Below are positions 26,903 through 36,016 of a DNA stretch of 40,388 nucleotides, piece by piece. The position numbers and the translations under genes were made by a program. Source of the DNA: Methanobacteriota archaeon (lineage in GTDB: Archaea; Thermoplasmatota; Thermoplasmata; RBG-16-68-12; JAFNFQ01); assembly GCA_017885655.1 (NCBI GenBank), contig JAFNFQ010000069.1, forward strand, positions 1 through 40,388. The letters run 5' to 3'. How positions within the stretch are numbered: position 1 is the first letter of the stretch; each line of letters begins with the position of its first letter. The notes under the pieces are model-generated. The model did not search any database. It had not been told where the DNA came from and saw only the letters and a program-made list of their open reading frames with translations.

Positions 26903-27976
26903 TCAGATGTCCACCAGGGACCCGATCCCGCCCACCGCCGTGTTGACTACCACCTTCATGATTCGCAGGGTCTTGATCGGCATCATCCGGGGGATGTTAT
27001 TGTAGTAGTCGTTCTTGAACGTGATTCCGATTCTGAAGTCCAGCGAGGTCCGGTTCAGCGTCAGGTCGATCTTGAAGAAGGGGCTCCTTATCATCCTGGG
27101 GATCAGCCCGTAGACGGGGACGGTCTGCTGCGTGTAGCAGTACCCGGGGTTGGTGAAAACGTCCGGCAGGGTGCAAACATTATACCTATCCGGCGTGATC
27201 CCGAAGAGGTCGCTCAGGGTCTTGTTGTAGTAACCCCACCAGGCGAGGCCGAACGGGGTCGTGTGGTTCAGGCTGACGTTGGTCCGCACGCGCTTGTACT
27301 CGTCCATGCTCGCGCTGATGACCTTCGCGTGCACTCCCTCGGTCGTGGAGCCCTGGAGGGAACCATAGCCCAGCATCGTGATCATGACCAGGGTGATCTC
27401 CTCGGTGTTGTTCACGAAGGTGATGTCGAACGTCGGCTCCGCCCTCAGGACCATTCCGTCGCTCTGGGCCTTCAGCACACCGCCGTTCTCGTAGGCCAGC
27501 GTCTGCGGCACGAAGTACCTGTTGTAGACATCGAGCCTCACGGAGCCCCCCGCGGTCTCGTTCACGACCTGCCTGACGTTGACGACCTTGTTGGGGTAGT
27601 AGCCGAACCAGGCGTTCCAGGGCGCCTTGGCCTGATCCACGGTCAGCAGGCCGAGCGTCGGGGACGAGAATATCGGGACGCCGTCCAGGCCCAAGGCTAT
27701 CGGGGTGAAGATCGTGGTCGGGGTGAAGTGGACGCCCGCCAGCTCTGACATGCGTGCGTAGAGCATCTGCGTGTCGATCGACTCCTTGAAGTCGCCGAAC
27801 TGTCCGTAGGCGACGTTCATGTGCGAGGACTCCGAGTCCTTCATCCAGACCGGGACGTACGAGTTGACGATGAGGCTCAAAAAGGTCAGGAAAATCAGCA
27901 GGCCCATTATCGTCCCGACGGTCGAGGCAACGCCTTCTTCGTCCCACTTCTTCTTGTGAGCAATTATGCGTCTCAT
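26903..27976 (-). CDS. Archaeal pseudopilin/archaellin-like membrane-anchored extracellular protein
   Basis: N-terminus MRRIIAHKKKWDEEGVASTVGTIMGLLIFLTFLSLIVNSYVPVW resembles a class III signal/pilin helix; first gene of the ATPase operon. Confidence 0.7.
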   Translation of the reverse strand: MRRIIAHKKKWDEEGVASTVGTIMGLLIFLTFLSLIVNSYVPVWMKDSESSHMNVAYGQFGDFKESIDTQMLYARMSELAGVHFTPTTIFTPIALGLDGVPIFSSPTLGLLTVDQAKAPWNAWFGYYPNKVVNVRQVVNETAGGSVRLDVYNRYFVPQTLAYENGGVLKAQSDGMVLRAEPTFDITFVNNTEEITLVMITMLGYGSLQGSTTEGVHAKVISASMDEYKRVRTNVSLNHTTPFGLAWWGYYNKTLSDLFGITPDRYNVCTLPDVFTNPGYCYTQQTVPVYGLIPRMIRSPFFKIDLTLNRTSLDFRIGITFKNDYYNNIPRMMPIKTLRIMKVVVNTAVGGIGSLVDI

Positions 27977-28034
27977 AGTGTCACACCTACTGAGAACGGG
28001 GAGGGAGCAACTCAACTTGTCTCAACCCCCCTAC

Positions 28035-28046
28035 GCTATTTATAGA
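28035..28046 (-). promoter_or_regulatory. Putative TATA box for the pilus operon (minus strand)
   Basis: ctatttatag at 28036-28045; minus-strand CTATAAATAG about 60 nt upstream of ATG at 27976. Confidence 0.5.
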
Positions 28047-28215
28047 TGTCGATAGGAAAGGGAATACTGGCTAGGCGATTCCTATCTGTAAGAAGCCCTC
28101 GAAACCTCGTCACTTGAAACGGTGCGTTTGTGCGACGGCCTGTTGCATCGGAATTGGGGTTTGTACGCATTTTCGGAGCGATTTACCGTCATTTTCCCCG
28201 CAAAGAAGCGAGCGT

Positions 28216-28419
28216 TCACGGTCGAACGACGTCGGCGAGCGATGTCTGGACCGCCGCAGGCTTCGCCGGGACCATTCTGCCATACCCCGAACGCCGCCAC
28301 AGCTCGCGAACCCACTGTGGCGTGATTCCCCAGTACTTGGCGATAGAGCAGACCGACTTCCGGCCTCTTTCCACCGCGTTGATGATTCGTGCCACCTGCC
28401 TCCGTGCCAACTTCGGCAT
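28216..28419 (-). pseudogene. N-terminal HTH remnant of a transposase
   Basis: MPKLARRQVARIINAVERGRKSVCSIAKYWGITPQWVRELWRRS..., resembling the N-terminal HTH of IS481-type transposases; truncated with no catalytic domain. Confidence 0.55.
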
Positions 28420-28485
28420 AGGGGGTATTGCGGTCTCTCCAGGAAAGTTATTTCGGGACTCTACACGGAACCGCGCAAACACAAG

Positions 28486-28494
28486 ATATTTATA
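28486..28494 (+). promoter_or_regulatory. Putative TATA box upstream of pilin gene
   Basis: atatttata about 22 nt before an in-frame GTG, consistent with leaderless transcription. Confidence 0.5.
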
Positions 28495-28515
28495 CTCTCA
28501 AAGCGAGATGCAATC

Positions 28516-29055
28516 GTGTGGCTAGCTTCCGCAGGAGGCCAAGAAACGAAGAAGCTTTGGCTCATCCGGAAGGATGAAGAAGCAGTGTCTCCGGTCATCG
28601 CCACCATACTATTGGTCGCGATTACCTTGGTTCTCGTGAGCACGCTGTTCGTCATGGTGAGCAGTCTGCTGCCCGGGTCGTCGGCTGGTGAGGACAGCGT
28701 CGACATAGCGATGACCGACTACCAGGACGGCAACTGGACGCTGATAGTCCGCCGCACGGACGGTCCAAGCGTGCCGGCGTCTTCCGTGCGGCTCACCATC
28801 TACGACTGGAGCGGTGTGATAAAGCTCAACCGCGTCCTGCTGTCAGACCTGACCCTGTCGAACATGCCGACGTACAAGGCCGTGTACCATGGCGTTCCCG
28901 GGGCTGGGCTGTCGGTCGGGGACACGATAAGCATATTCAAGAAGGCCGAGCACTTGCCCCTCCCAGGCGTCCACTGGCCCGCGGGCGGCTACGAGCCTGG
29001 CTACAGTTATTCCCTGACGGCCAGCTCCGCCCTGCTTGCTACGGGTACGCTCTAG
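28516..29055 (+). CDS. Archaeal type IV pilin (Pilin_N/DUF1628-like)
   Basis: IRKDEEAVSPVIATILLVAITLVLVSTLFVMVSSLLPG is the classic archaeal pilin signature. Start GTG at 28516 proposed; ORF-track start at 28114 runs through IS remnant. Confidence 0.85.
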   Translation: MWLASAGGQETKKLWLIRKDEEAVSPVIATILLVAITLVLVSTLFVMVSSLLPGSSAGEDSVDIAMTDYQDGNWTLIVRRTDGPSVPASSVRLTIYDWSGVIKLNRVLLSDLTLSNMPTYKAVYHGVPGAGLSVGDTISIFKKAEHLPLPGVHWPAGGYEPGYSYSLTASSALLATGTL

Positions 29056-29176
29056 CGTTAGTGCGCCTTTCTGTGGATTCTGACGCTTACAGAGCCATAT
29101 CTCTTGTGTGCCTTGCCACTCTCGCAATGAAAGTCTTTGGTCGTGTCTGGCATATCAAGCATTTTCCCCTGTTGTG

Positions 29177-29344
29177 TCAAGGGACATCGGTAACATTCCT
29201 CTGGGCGTAGATGCTCGAAGGTGTCCCCCCTATTCCGAGCGACAACCGATCCCCGTTGTACCATCGGATGTACTCCGGAAGGAGGTCAGCAGGCCTCTCG
29301 AAAGCCTCTAAATACCTCCGGGCGATTCGCGGGCACAAGGCGGG
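29177..29344 (-). pseudogene. C-terminal remnant of a transposase
   Basis: ARRYLEAFERPADLLPEYIRWYNGDRLSLGIGGTPSSIYAQRNV, similar to the WYN..RPH.SL...TP..vY tail of IS481/IS3-type DDE transposases; truncated just before purP. Confidence 0.5.
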
Positions 29345-29350
29345 GAGAAG

Positions 29351-30508
29351 ATGTTGGACAGAGACGAAATCATCCGCTTGCTCGACGGCTACAAGAAGGA
29401 AGACATCAGGATCGGAATGATCGCGTCGCACTCGGCGCTGGACGTCTGCGACGGGGCCGTCGAGGAGGGCTTCTTCACCGTGGCGGTCTGCGAGGGGGGC
29501 CGGGACGAACCCTACACTCGTTACTTCAAGGCCTTCCGCGACAAGAGGGGCAAGGCGTACAGAGGCATGGTCGACCAGACCCTCGTCCTCGACAAGTTCG
29601 GCGAGGTCATGAGCGACAGGGTGCAGCAATTCCTCCGCAGCGAGAACGTCGTCTTCGTGCCGAACAGGTCGTTCAGCTCCTACTGCGACTTAGGGGACAT
29701 CGAGGACAAGTTCAGCGTGCCGCTCTACGGCAGCAGGAACCTGCTCAGGACGGAGGAGCGCGGGGAGAAGAGGAACTACTACTGGCTCCTCGAGAAGGCG
29801 GGCATACCGTTCCCGGAGGAGGTCGAGGACCCGGACGACATCGACGGGCTCGTCATGGTCAAGCTCCCGCACAAGGTCAAGAGGCTGGAGCGGGGCTTCT
29901 TCACCGCCGCGACCGCGAAGGAGTTCAGGGAGAAGTCGGAGGAGCTGATCAAGCAGGACGTCATCTCCCGCAAGGACCTGAAGGCGGCGAGGATAGAGAA
30001 GTACGTCATAGGGCCGGTGTTCAACTTCGACTTCTTCTACTCGCCCCTGGCCGGGCACGAGGAGGGGATCGAGCTGCTAGGCATCGACTGGCGGTTCGAG
30101 ACGTCCCTGGACGGGCACGTGCGGCTCCCCGCATCGCAGCAGCTCACCCTCAACGAGAAGCAGAAGAACCCCGTGTACATCGTGATAGGGCACAACGCGG
30201 CGACGTTGCGGGAGAGCAGCCTCAACAAGATCTTCCCCATAGCGGAGAAGTTCGTGAAGGCGACCCAGGAGCACTACCCGCCGGGCATCATCGGGCCGTT
30301 CACCCTGCAGACGTGCGTCGGGGCCGACGAGGAGTTCTGCGTGTTCGACGTCGCCCCGAGGATTGGCGGCGGGACGAACGTGCACATGTGGGTCGGTCAT
30401 CCTTACGGGAACAGCCTCTGGCGGTCGACGATGAGCACGGGCAGGAGGGTGGCTCGGGAGATCAGGCGCGGCATCGACGACAACAGGCTGGACGAGTTGG
30501 TCACGTAG
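29351..30508 (+). CDS. purP: 5-formaminoimidazole-4-carboxamide ribonucleotide synthetase (formate-dependent)
   Basis: IGMIASHSALDVCDGAVEEGF, KRNYYWLLEKAGIPFPEEVEDPDDIDGLVMVKLPHKVKRLERGFFTA, ATQEHYPPGIIGPFTLQTCV, DVAPRIGGGTNVHMWVGHPYGN. Confidence 0.95.
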   Translation: MLDRDEIIRLLDGYKKEDIRIGMIASHSALDVCDGAVEEGFFTVAVCEGGRDEPYTRYFKAFRDKRGKAYRGMVDQTLVLDKFGEVMSDRVQQFLRSENVVFVPNRSFSSYCDLGDIEDKFSVPLYGSRNLLRTEERGEKRNYYWLLEKAGIPFPEEVEDPDDIDGLVMVKLPHKVKRLERGFFTAATAKEFREKSEELIKQDVISRKDLKAARIEKYVIGPVFNFDFFYSPLAGHEEGIELLGIDWRFETSLDGHVRLPASQQLTLNEKQKNPVYIVIGHNAATLRESSLNKIFPIAEKFVKATQEHYPPGIIGPFTLQTCVGADEEFCVFDVAPRIGGGTNVHMWVGHPYGNSLWRSTMSTGRRVAREIRRGIDDNRLDELVT

Positions 30509-30536
30509 GTCGTCAATATTAATTACCCGGGCACCG

Positions 30537-31598
30537 ATGGCGGGGTCAGTCAGAAGGGCGATTCTCGGGATGGCGGACCTTTATGTCCTAGCTTGGGCAG
30601 GAGCGATAGTCTTGGGCTTCCTCGTGCTCAACCAGGGGGCCAAGCTGCTCACGGACAACGCGGTCTACGTGGCCCGCAAGTTCGGGCAGACGCGGTTCGT
30701 CGTCGGCGTCCTCCTCGTGTCCACGCTGGCGGCTCTGCCCGAGGTCCTGGTGTCCGTGCTCGCGCTCAGGGAGGGGAGCCCCAGCATCGCCCTGGGCAAC
30801 GCGCTGTCCTCCTGCGTCGTGACCGTGGGCTTCGTCATCGGCCTCGCGGCGATCATCAAGCCGGTGAAGACCACGAGGGAGATCGCACTGCGAGACGCGG
30901 TATTCCTCGCGACGTTCACGATAGTGGCCTCCGCGCTGCTCCTGGACGGGCACCTCACCGCCTACGAGGGACTGGTCCTGATCGCGCTTTTCATACCGTA
31001 CACGGTCAACCTCTACATCTCGCAGAAGGACGCGCCAAGGGACGAAGTGGAAGAGACCGTGAGGGACATCAAGATCGAGCTGGCGATGACGGGATGGCTC
31101 TTCGGGAGGCGGGTCGAGATAAGGGCGGGGGCGAGGTGGCTGGTCTTCGGGGTCCTCTGGGCGGTGATGGGGGCGCAGTTCATCGTCCAGGGCGCGATGC
31201 AGCTCTCTCGACCGGAGCAGCTCGGGATAGACCCGTGGCTCCTCGCGATCACAGTAGTGGCTTTCGGCACTTCTCTCCCGGATATAGCCGCGAGCTATCA
31301 CGCGAGCAAGAAAGGCTACTCGGACCTCGCGCTCGGCGAGGGCATCGGCGCGAGCATAGTCACCCTCCTCCTCACGCTCGGCATCATGGGCCTCATGACC
31401 CCGATGACGTACGATGTCGTGAAGATATTGCCGATGATAGTCGGCGTGGTGGGCTCGTCCTTCATGATCCTCGTCTTCATGCTCAGCGGCCGGATGATGG
31501 GCAAGAAGGCCGGCATCGCTCTCATGATCTTCTACGTCGTGACCGTGGTCGTGAACGTCGTCCTCTTCGGGTACGGTGGCGGGAATCCGTTTACCTGA
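30537..31598 (+). CDS. Sodium/calcium (cation) exchanger family protein
   Basis: Two homologous halves: STLAALPEVLVSVLA..GNALSSCVVTVGFVIGLAA and GTSLPDIAASYHA..GEGIGASIVTLLLTLGIMGL. Confidence 0.88.
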   Translation: MAGSVRRAILGMADLYVLAWAGAIVLGFLVLNQGAKLLTDNAVYVARKFGQTRFVVGVLLVSTLAALPEVLVSVLALREGSPSIALGNALSSCVVTVGFVIGLAAIIKPVKTTREIALRDAVFLATFTIVASALLLDGHLTAYEGLVLIALFIPYTVNLYISQKDAPRDEVEETVRDIKIELAMTGWLFGRRVEIRAGARWLVFGVLWAVMGAQFIVQGAMQLSRPEQLGIDPWLLAITVVAFGTSLPDIAASYHASKKGYSDLALGEGIGASIVTLLLTLGIMGLMTPMTYDVVKILPMIVGVVGSSFMILVFMLSGRMMGKKAGIALMIFYVVTVVVNVVLFGYGGGNPFT

Positions 31599-31607
31599 GC
31601 GTAAGTC

Positions 31608-32378
31608 TCAGTAGACCAGTCCGCAGCGGACGCAGGTCATCTTCCCGTCTCCTCGCGGCTGGAGCTCCCCGCCGCAGGAACTGCAGAACCTGGTCGGGGG
31701 CTTCAGCTGGCCTTTCTCGTCCCACTGGTGCTGGGGCCACTGGCCCTGGGGCGGCTGTCCCTGGCCGGGCTGCCACGCGCCCTGCGGCCCCGAAGGCCAA
31801 CCACCAGGCGGGGGCTGCGTCGTCGGCTGCTGGGAGCCCGGCGGTGCCTGTTGCTGACCGGGCTGTCCCCACGCCCCTGGCGCGACGGTCGGGTGCGGGG
31901 GGATGTGTTGCATCTGCCTGAACTGCTCCTCGACGTACGCCTGCGCGTCGTTCCTCACGACCACCGTGTTCGCGGTCCTGTCCATGAACCTCTGGCGGGG
32001 ATCGCCCTCCGTGAACCAGCCGAGGAGGACATCCAGGAGGATGAGCGGGCCGATTATCTTGAAGAGGTTCCTGATGAAGATCGCTCCGATGCCGAGCGGC
32101 TGTCCGGTCGTCGTGACGACTTGGAGGTTGACGATCTTCTTGCCGATGGACGACTGCATCATCATCTCCAGTAATACGAAGTAAAGGAAGAAGAACAGCC
32201 CCTCGAACATCCACCAGAAATACCCGAACCAGAATCCGATCGTCCAGAAGATGATATTGAAAATTAAGTAGAGGGGGATGAAGACGATGAGCCCATCGAT
32301 GATGATGGCGACTAGCCTCTTTATCCAGTGTTCCTGCAACGCCTTATTGCTTCCGAGAAGATTGGCTGCTGTGACCAT
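31608..32378 (-). CDS. RDD-family membrane protein with Pro/Gln-rich linker and C-terminal zinc ribbon
   Basis: HWIKRLVAIIIDGLIVFIPLYLIF...SSIGKKIVNLQVV; linker QQQAPPGSQQPTTQPPPGGWPSG; FCSSCGGELQPRGDGKMTCVRCGLVY. Confidence 0.85.
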   Translation of the reverse strand: MVTAANLLGSNKALQEHWIKRLVAIIIDGLIVFIPLYLIFNIIFWTIGFWFGYFWWMFEGLFFFLYFVLLEMMMQSSIGKKIVNLQVVTTTGQPLGIGAIFIRNLFKIIGPLILLDVLLGWFTEGDPRQRFMDRTANTVVVRNDAQAYVEEQFRQMQHIPPHPTVAPGAWGQPGQQQAPPGSQQPTTQPPPGGWPSGPQGAWQPGQGQPPQGQWPQHQWDEKGQLKPPTRFCSSCGGELQPRGDGKMTCVRCGLVY

Positions 32379-32504
32379 TCCATCACATTCCTTTGGGGGG
32401 GTTGAAAACGGATAGCATCCGTAATCATTATACTTTCGTTTTACCGCAAATCGATGAATGGAACGCGATTTCTCTCCCGCCAGAGAGCGGGAATCTCCCG
32501 CCAA

Positions 32505-33188
32505 TCATCCCGTGTCGTCGGGGGAGAGCTCCTCCTCCGCCTTCTCCATCAAGCTGACGTCGTAGCGAGAGAGGAACTCCGCCGGCATCTCCTTTGTCGT
32601 GTAGACGGTCTTGCCCGCCTTCATGATGACGACGCCCTGCTCCACAGCCTTCTTCGCCGCGACCGCGAGGATGACCGGGTTCTCCACCCTCACCTTCCCC
32701 GCCTCCATCGCCGCGGCAGGCGTCGCGCTGAGGTGCACCATCTTCCTGTCCAAGGGCGTCAGCCCCGCCCCGAGAAGGACGTTGCACTCCTCGGTGGTCG
32801 TGGGGTAGTACAGGGTCTCAGGTATGTCGTGGGTCGGCAGGTCGAGTTCCACCTCGAGGCTGTGACCGTAGGTCGCGCGGATCTTCCCCTCCCTGTGCTG
32901 GTACCTGCCCTTCGCGTCGGTCTCGACGAGGCCGATGATGTGATGCGGCTTGATGAAATTGAACCGCCTGTTCTTGATGGCGAGGGCGGTGATGAAGTCC
33001 CCCATGTCGATCCAGCCCTGCTTGTCCATCTCGACCCCGAACCTCTCGGGGAAGTGCCTCAGGACTCCCGCCATCGTCCTCACGAGGAACTCGACCTCCT
33101 GGTCGTTGAGGAGGAACCTGGACTCGCTGCCGCAGACGGGGCACAGTTCCCCGCGGAAGTAGCCGTGCGAGCTGCATTCTTTCAGCAT
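32505..33188 (-). CDS. kptA: RNA 2'-phosphotransferase (archaeal KptA/Tpt1)
   Basis: CSSHGYFRGELCPVCGS zinc-binding N-terminus; LVRTMAGVLRHFPERFGVEMDKQGW; RYQHREGKIRATYGHS; LDRKMVHLSATPAAAMEAG. Confidence 0.9.
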   Translation of the reverse strand: MLKECSSHGYFRGELCPVCGSESRFLLNDQEVEFLVRTMAGVLRHFPERFGVEMDKQGWIDMGDFITALAIKNRRFNFIKPHHIIGLVETDAKGRYQHREGKIRATYGHSLEVELDLPTHDIPETLYYPTTTEECNVLLGAGLTPLDRKMVHLSATPAAAMEAGKVRVENPVILAVAAKKAVEQGVVIMKAGKTVYTTKEMPAEFLSRYDVSLMEKAEEELSPDDTG

Positions 33189-33231
33189 GATGTTCTCCGG
33201 CCAGACTAAACGAGCAATAGCTGGCGCACCC

Positions 33232-34077
33232 TTAATCCTTTTGTGTCTCCGCTTGTCTGAGCGGCGGGAGGTCATCCTCTCTGACTACCTTGATCCCCCG
33301 CCCCGCGAACCAGTCCTCCAGCCTCCTGAGCATCGGCTTGCTGATCGCCTTGCGGTGGAAGTAGACGAACTCGGCATTGGCGGTCTGGGACAGGGCGTTC
33401 TCCAAGATCGTCTCGTCGAACTCGTCGAGGACGTATGACGGGATCATGTGGCCGAAGCAGACATCCCGGGAGAGAGCGACATCAGTTATCCTCGGCATGT
33501 AGTGACCGCCGCCGACTCCGATCCCGACTCGACCGCGTGCGGCTGTCGCCTTGAACACCGCATTCGCGAGCGCCTCTCCCGCCTTGTCGTCAGACCACGC
33601 TGTCTCATCGCTCCCTGCCTCTATGAAGAAGGTCGGCGTCTTCAGGAAGGGTCCGTGGTGTGTCGCCTCGAAGCTCACCGTGTAGTCGAGTCCTTTCGCG
33701 GTCTCCTTGAGCGCTCTGAGCGCGCCTGTCATGTGGGCGGGAGCCGATGGGACCAGCGTCCTCGGCTTCCCGCCAAAGTCCGCCTGGCGGTGGTTCCCGA
33801 TCGGGTGGACCGTGAGGCTCCTGAGGCCGCTCTCGCTCCTGTGACGGGAGAGGTAGACGATTACCTCCGGCTTCTCGCCGAAGAACGAGGCAGCGCTTTC
33901 GTCCAGATTATCGCGGTATAGGTGCTCTTGGTCGATGATGATGAGTTTCACGTCCGCATTGCTGTAAGTCGGTTTGCCCTCGAAGGGCTCTCCCTCCCGC
34001 CATTCTGCGAGCGCGAGCAGCTTGCTGCGTATGTTGACGCTCGCGGCGTCTTTCTCCGAGCAGACAAGCAGGCGCAT
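33232..34077 (-). CDS. dtdA: D-aminoacyl-tRNA deacylase (archaeal/GEK1 type)
   Basis: SRHRSESGLRSLTVHPIGN, VSFEATHHGPFLKTPTFFIEAGSDETAW, GVGGGHYMPRITDVAL motifs. Start MRLLVCSEKDAAS. Confidence 0.95.
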   Translation of the reverse strand: MRLLVCSEKDAASVNIRSKLLALAEWREGEPFEGKPTYSNADVKLIIIDQEHLYRDNLDESAASFFGEKPEVIVYLSRHRSESGLRSLTVHPIGNHRQADFGGKPRTLVPSAPAHMTGALRALKETAKGLDYTVSFEATHHGPFLKTPTFFIEAGSDETAWSDDKAGEALANAVFKATAARGRVGIGVGGGHYMPRITDVALSRDVCFGHMIPSYVLDEFDETILENALSQTANAEFVYFHRKAISKPMLRRLEDWFAGRGIKVVREDDLPPLRQAETQKD

Positions 34078-34302
34078 GCGGGGGCATCTCAGCATCATTT
34101 GATATAAACGTGTCGAGCGAGCGGTGGAGTGATATGGAGTCGACAGCCTCGATGCCGAGTTCATCATGATGGCGTGTGCCGAAGGATTTGGGATGCCGCA
34201 ACTCGCGGAATACCACATGACGCCGGAGTTGCAGACCAGTAATGGGAGCGGTGAGCGTGGGCAGTCCGATTGAGAACCTTGGATTCATCGGATGCAATCT
34301 TA

Positions 34303-35864
34303 TTACGTGCGTTTCTTGGACAAAAGCGCCTTCTTCCGTCTCCTCCGCAATAGGAGGGCGAGCATTATCGCGACGATGGTGACAATCACCGCAACGAGAA
34401 TGGCTATCGGCCACCATTGAAGCGCTTGTTGGCCAGTCGTTTCAGCCGAGACTGTGACGTGTCTTGTGGTGCTGTTCGTGAGGCCTGTCGTGTCTTTGAC
34501 CTCCAGTTTGACGGTGTACTCTCCGGGAGCGGCGAACTGATGGAGGGCGGTCTTGTCAGTTGTCCACGATGTGTCCCAAATCCCATCAGCCTCCCAATCC
34601 CAGCGAAGGGTCAACGCAGTCGGGGGATCCTCTAGGTCGGAGCAAGCAGACGCATCGAAAGCGAAGACCGTGGAGGTGGTGCCATCCTGCAGCGAGACTG
34701 TGAAGGAGGCCACCGGATTTATGCTGTAGCTGACCGTGACCGAGGCGACGGCGGAAGGATTCCCCGCTTTGTCCCATGCTCTGGCCTCTATGCTATTGGA
34801 GCCTGATGCCAAAGTGAGTGAAGCGTTCCATGTAGAGGTGCCCGTGGTATTCGTCCACGCACCGCCGTTCGACCGGACCATCACGAAGCCCAGCCCGCTA
34901 CCGCCCGCGTCATATGCGGAGCCGTTGACCATCACCGAGGAAGTCGTGAATACCTGACTTTGGACCGGATCGGTTATCGAAACAGTGGGCGGTGTGACAT
35001 CGGGGGGAATCAGTGGATAGCGGTCCTGGCTGTCGTTGTCGATTATGAAAGGAGTGTCGCCAATCCCGTCTCTGCCCGGCTGATCTTGGGCCGTACCCCT
35101 GTACATATCGGAACCCGTGTAGTTTGACCAGTAGTTACCGCGGATGGGTAGCCATCGTCCCACTGGTTGCTACCTCTGTCGATGGCGTGAAACTCATTGC
35201 CCTTGATCCTGTTGTGGAAAACCTTGACGTTGCTGTTGTCATAGAGCGGGACTGCGGTCCAATTCGCGTCTATGTCGTTGTCCCTGATCGTGATGTTGCT
35301 GGAATCGCTAACTCGGATCCCGTTTCGATTCGAGAAGACATAGTTATCCGCAATGGTGACGTTACTGGACCATTCGAGGGACATTCCGCCACTCGCTCGG
35401 TCTCCTGAGATGTCGTTGTTCGAAAACGTGGAGTCTACGGCGTTAGTCACCACAAGGCCACCGCCTGAAACATTGGTGATGATTGTGCTCTCCACACGTG
35501 CGTTCCTCACAACCCAGAGGTAGATGCCGCAACTCCAGCCATCATGCAGGTAAACGTCTCGAATCACGAAATAGCGACCAGTGAATTTGATCACTATGGC
35601 ACACCCGGTACCGACTGTCATGTCCCAGCCCTCGATGACGTATGGATCGGAAGTTGTCCCATGTCCGCCGACGACGCCATTTGAGGGGATGAAGTACGCA
35701 TCCCCCTCGATGTAGATGTGGTCATGCGGTGTGTACGCCGACGCCGGTCCAGGGACTGAAATAAGCAGCGGGAGCGCAGTTGTCACCATTGATAGGACGA
35801 TTGTTAATGCCAATGTCCTCTTCACAGGTCCCCCTTCCGCCACCCCCTGGCTTTTCGCGCTCAA
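34303..35864 (-). pseudogene. NosD/parallel-beta-helix surface protein with PKD-like domain and C-terminal TM anchor, split by a frameshift
   Basis: Two overlapping minus ORFs (35043..35864 and 34303..35163) join within the NosD motif NQWDDGYPS|GNYWSNYTGSDMYRGTAQDQPGRDGIGDTPFIIDNDSQDRYPL; C-terminus WWPIAILVAVIVTIVAIMLALLLRRRRKK. Confidence 0.85.
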
Positions 35865-35887
35865 TGTTGATTGCGATGGCCAGCACG

Positions 35888-35897
35888 ATATATAATG
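35888..35897 (-). promoter_or_regulatory. Putative TATA box for the NosD-like gene
   Basis: atatataatg region; minus-strand TATATAT about 24 nt upstream of TTG start at 35864. Confidence 0.45.
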
Positions 35898-36016
35898 ATT
35901 CTCGACCTCTGGTCGTCATCCCATCCGGTTCTCCCTCCTCGTCTCGTCATTAAATCGCCGAGCGATAATCACCGCAAACTTGATTCAAGGCTTCACACTC
36001 CTTCCGTGCACAACAC

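Noticed and set aside
26237-27748. 503-aa plus-strand ORF
   Set aside because: Antisense across ATPase 2 and the pseudopilin gene; Asp/His/Arg-rich with no domain.
28082-28315. 77-aa minus ORF as continuation of the transposase
   Set aside because: Frame-shifted relative to the HTH fragment and shows no convincing transposase motif, so not included as a coding feature.
33908-34417. Possible gene remnant between dtdA and the NosD-like gene
   Set aside because: The frame contains a vaguely transposase-like stretch (HHDELGIEAVDSISLHRSLDTF), but I could not assign a family, and it overlaps dtdA.
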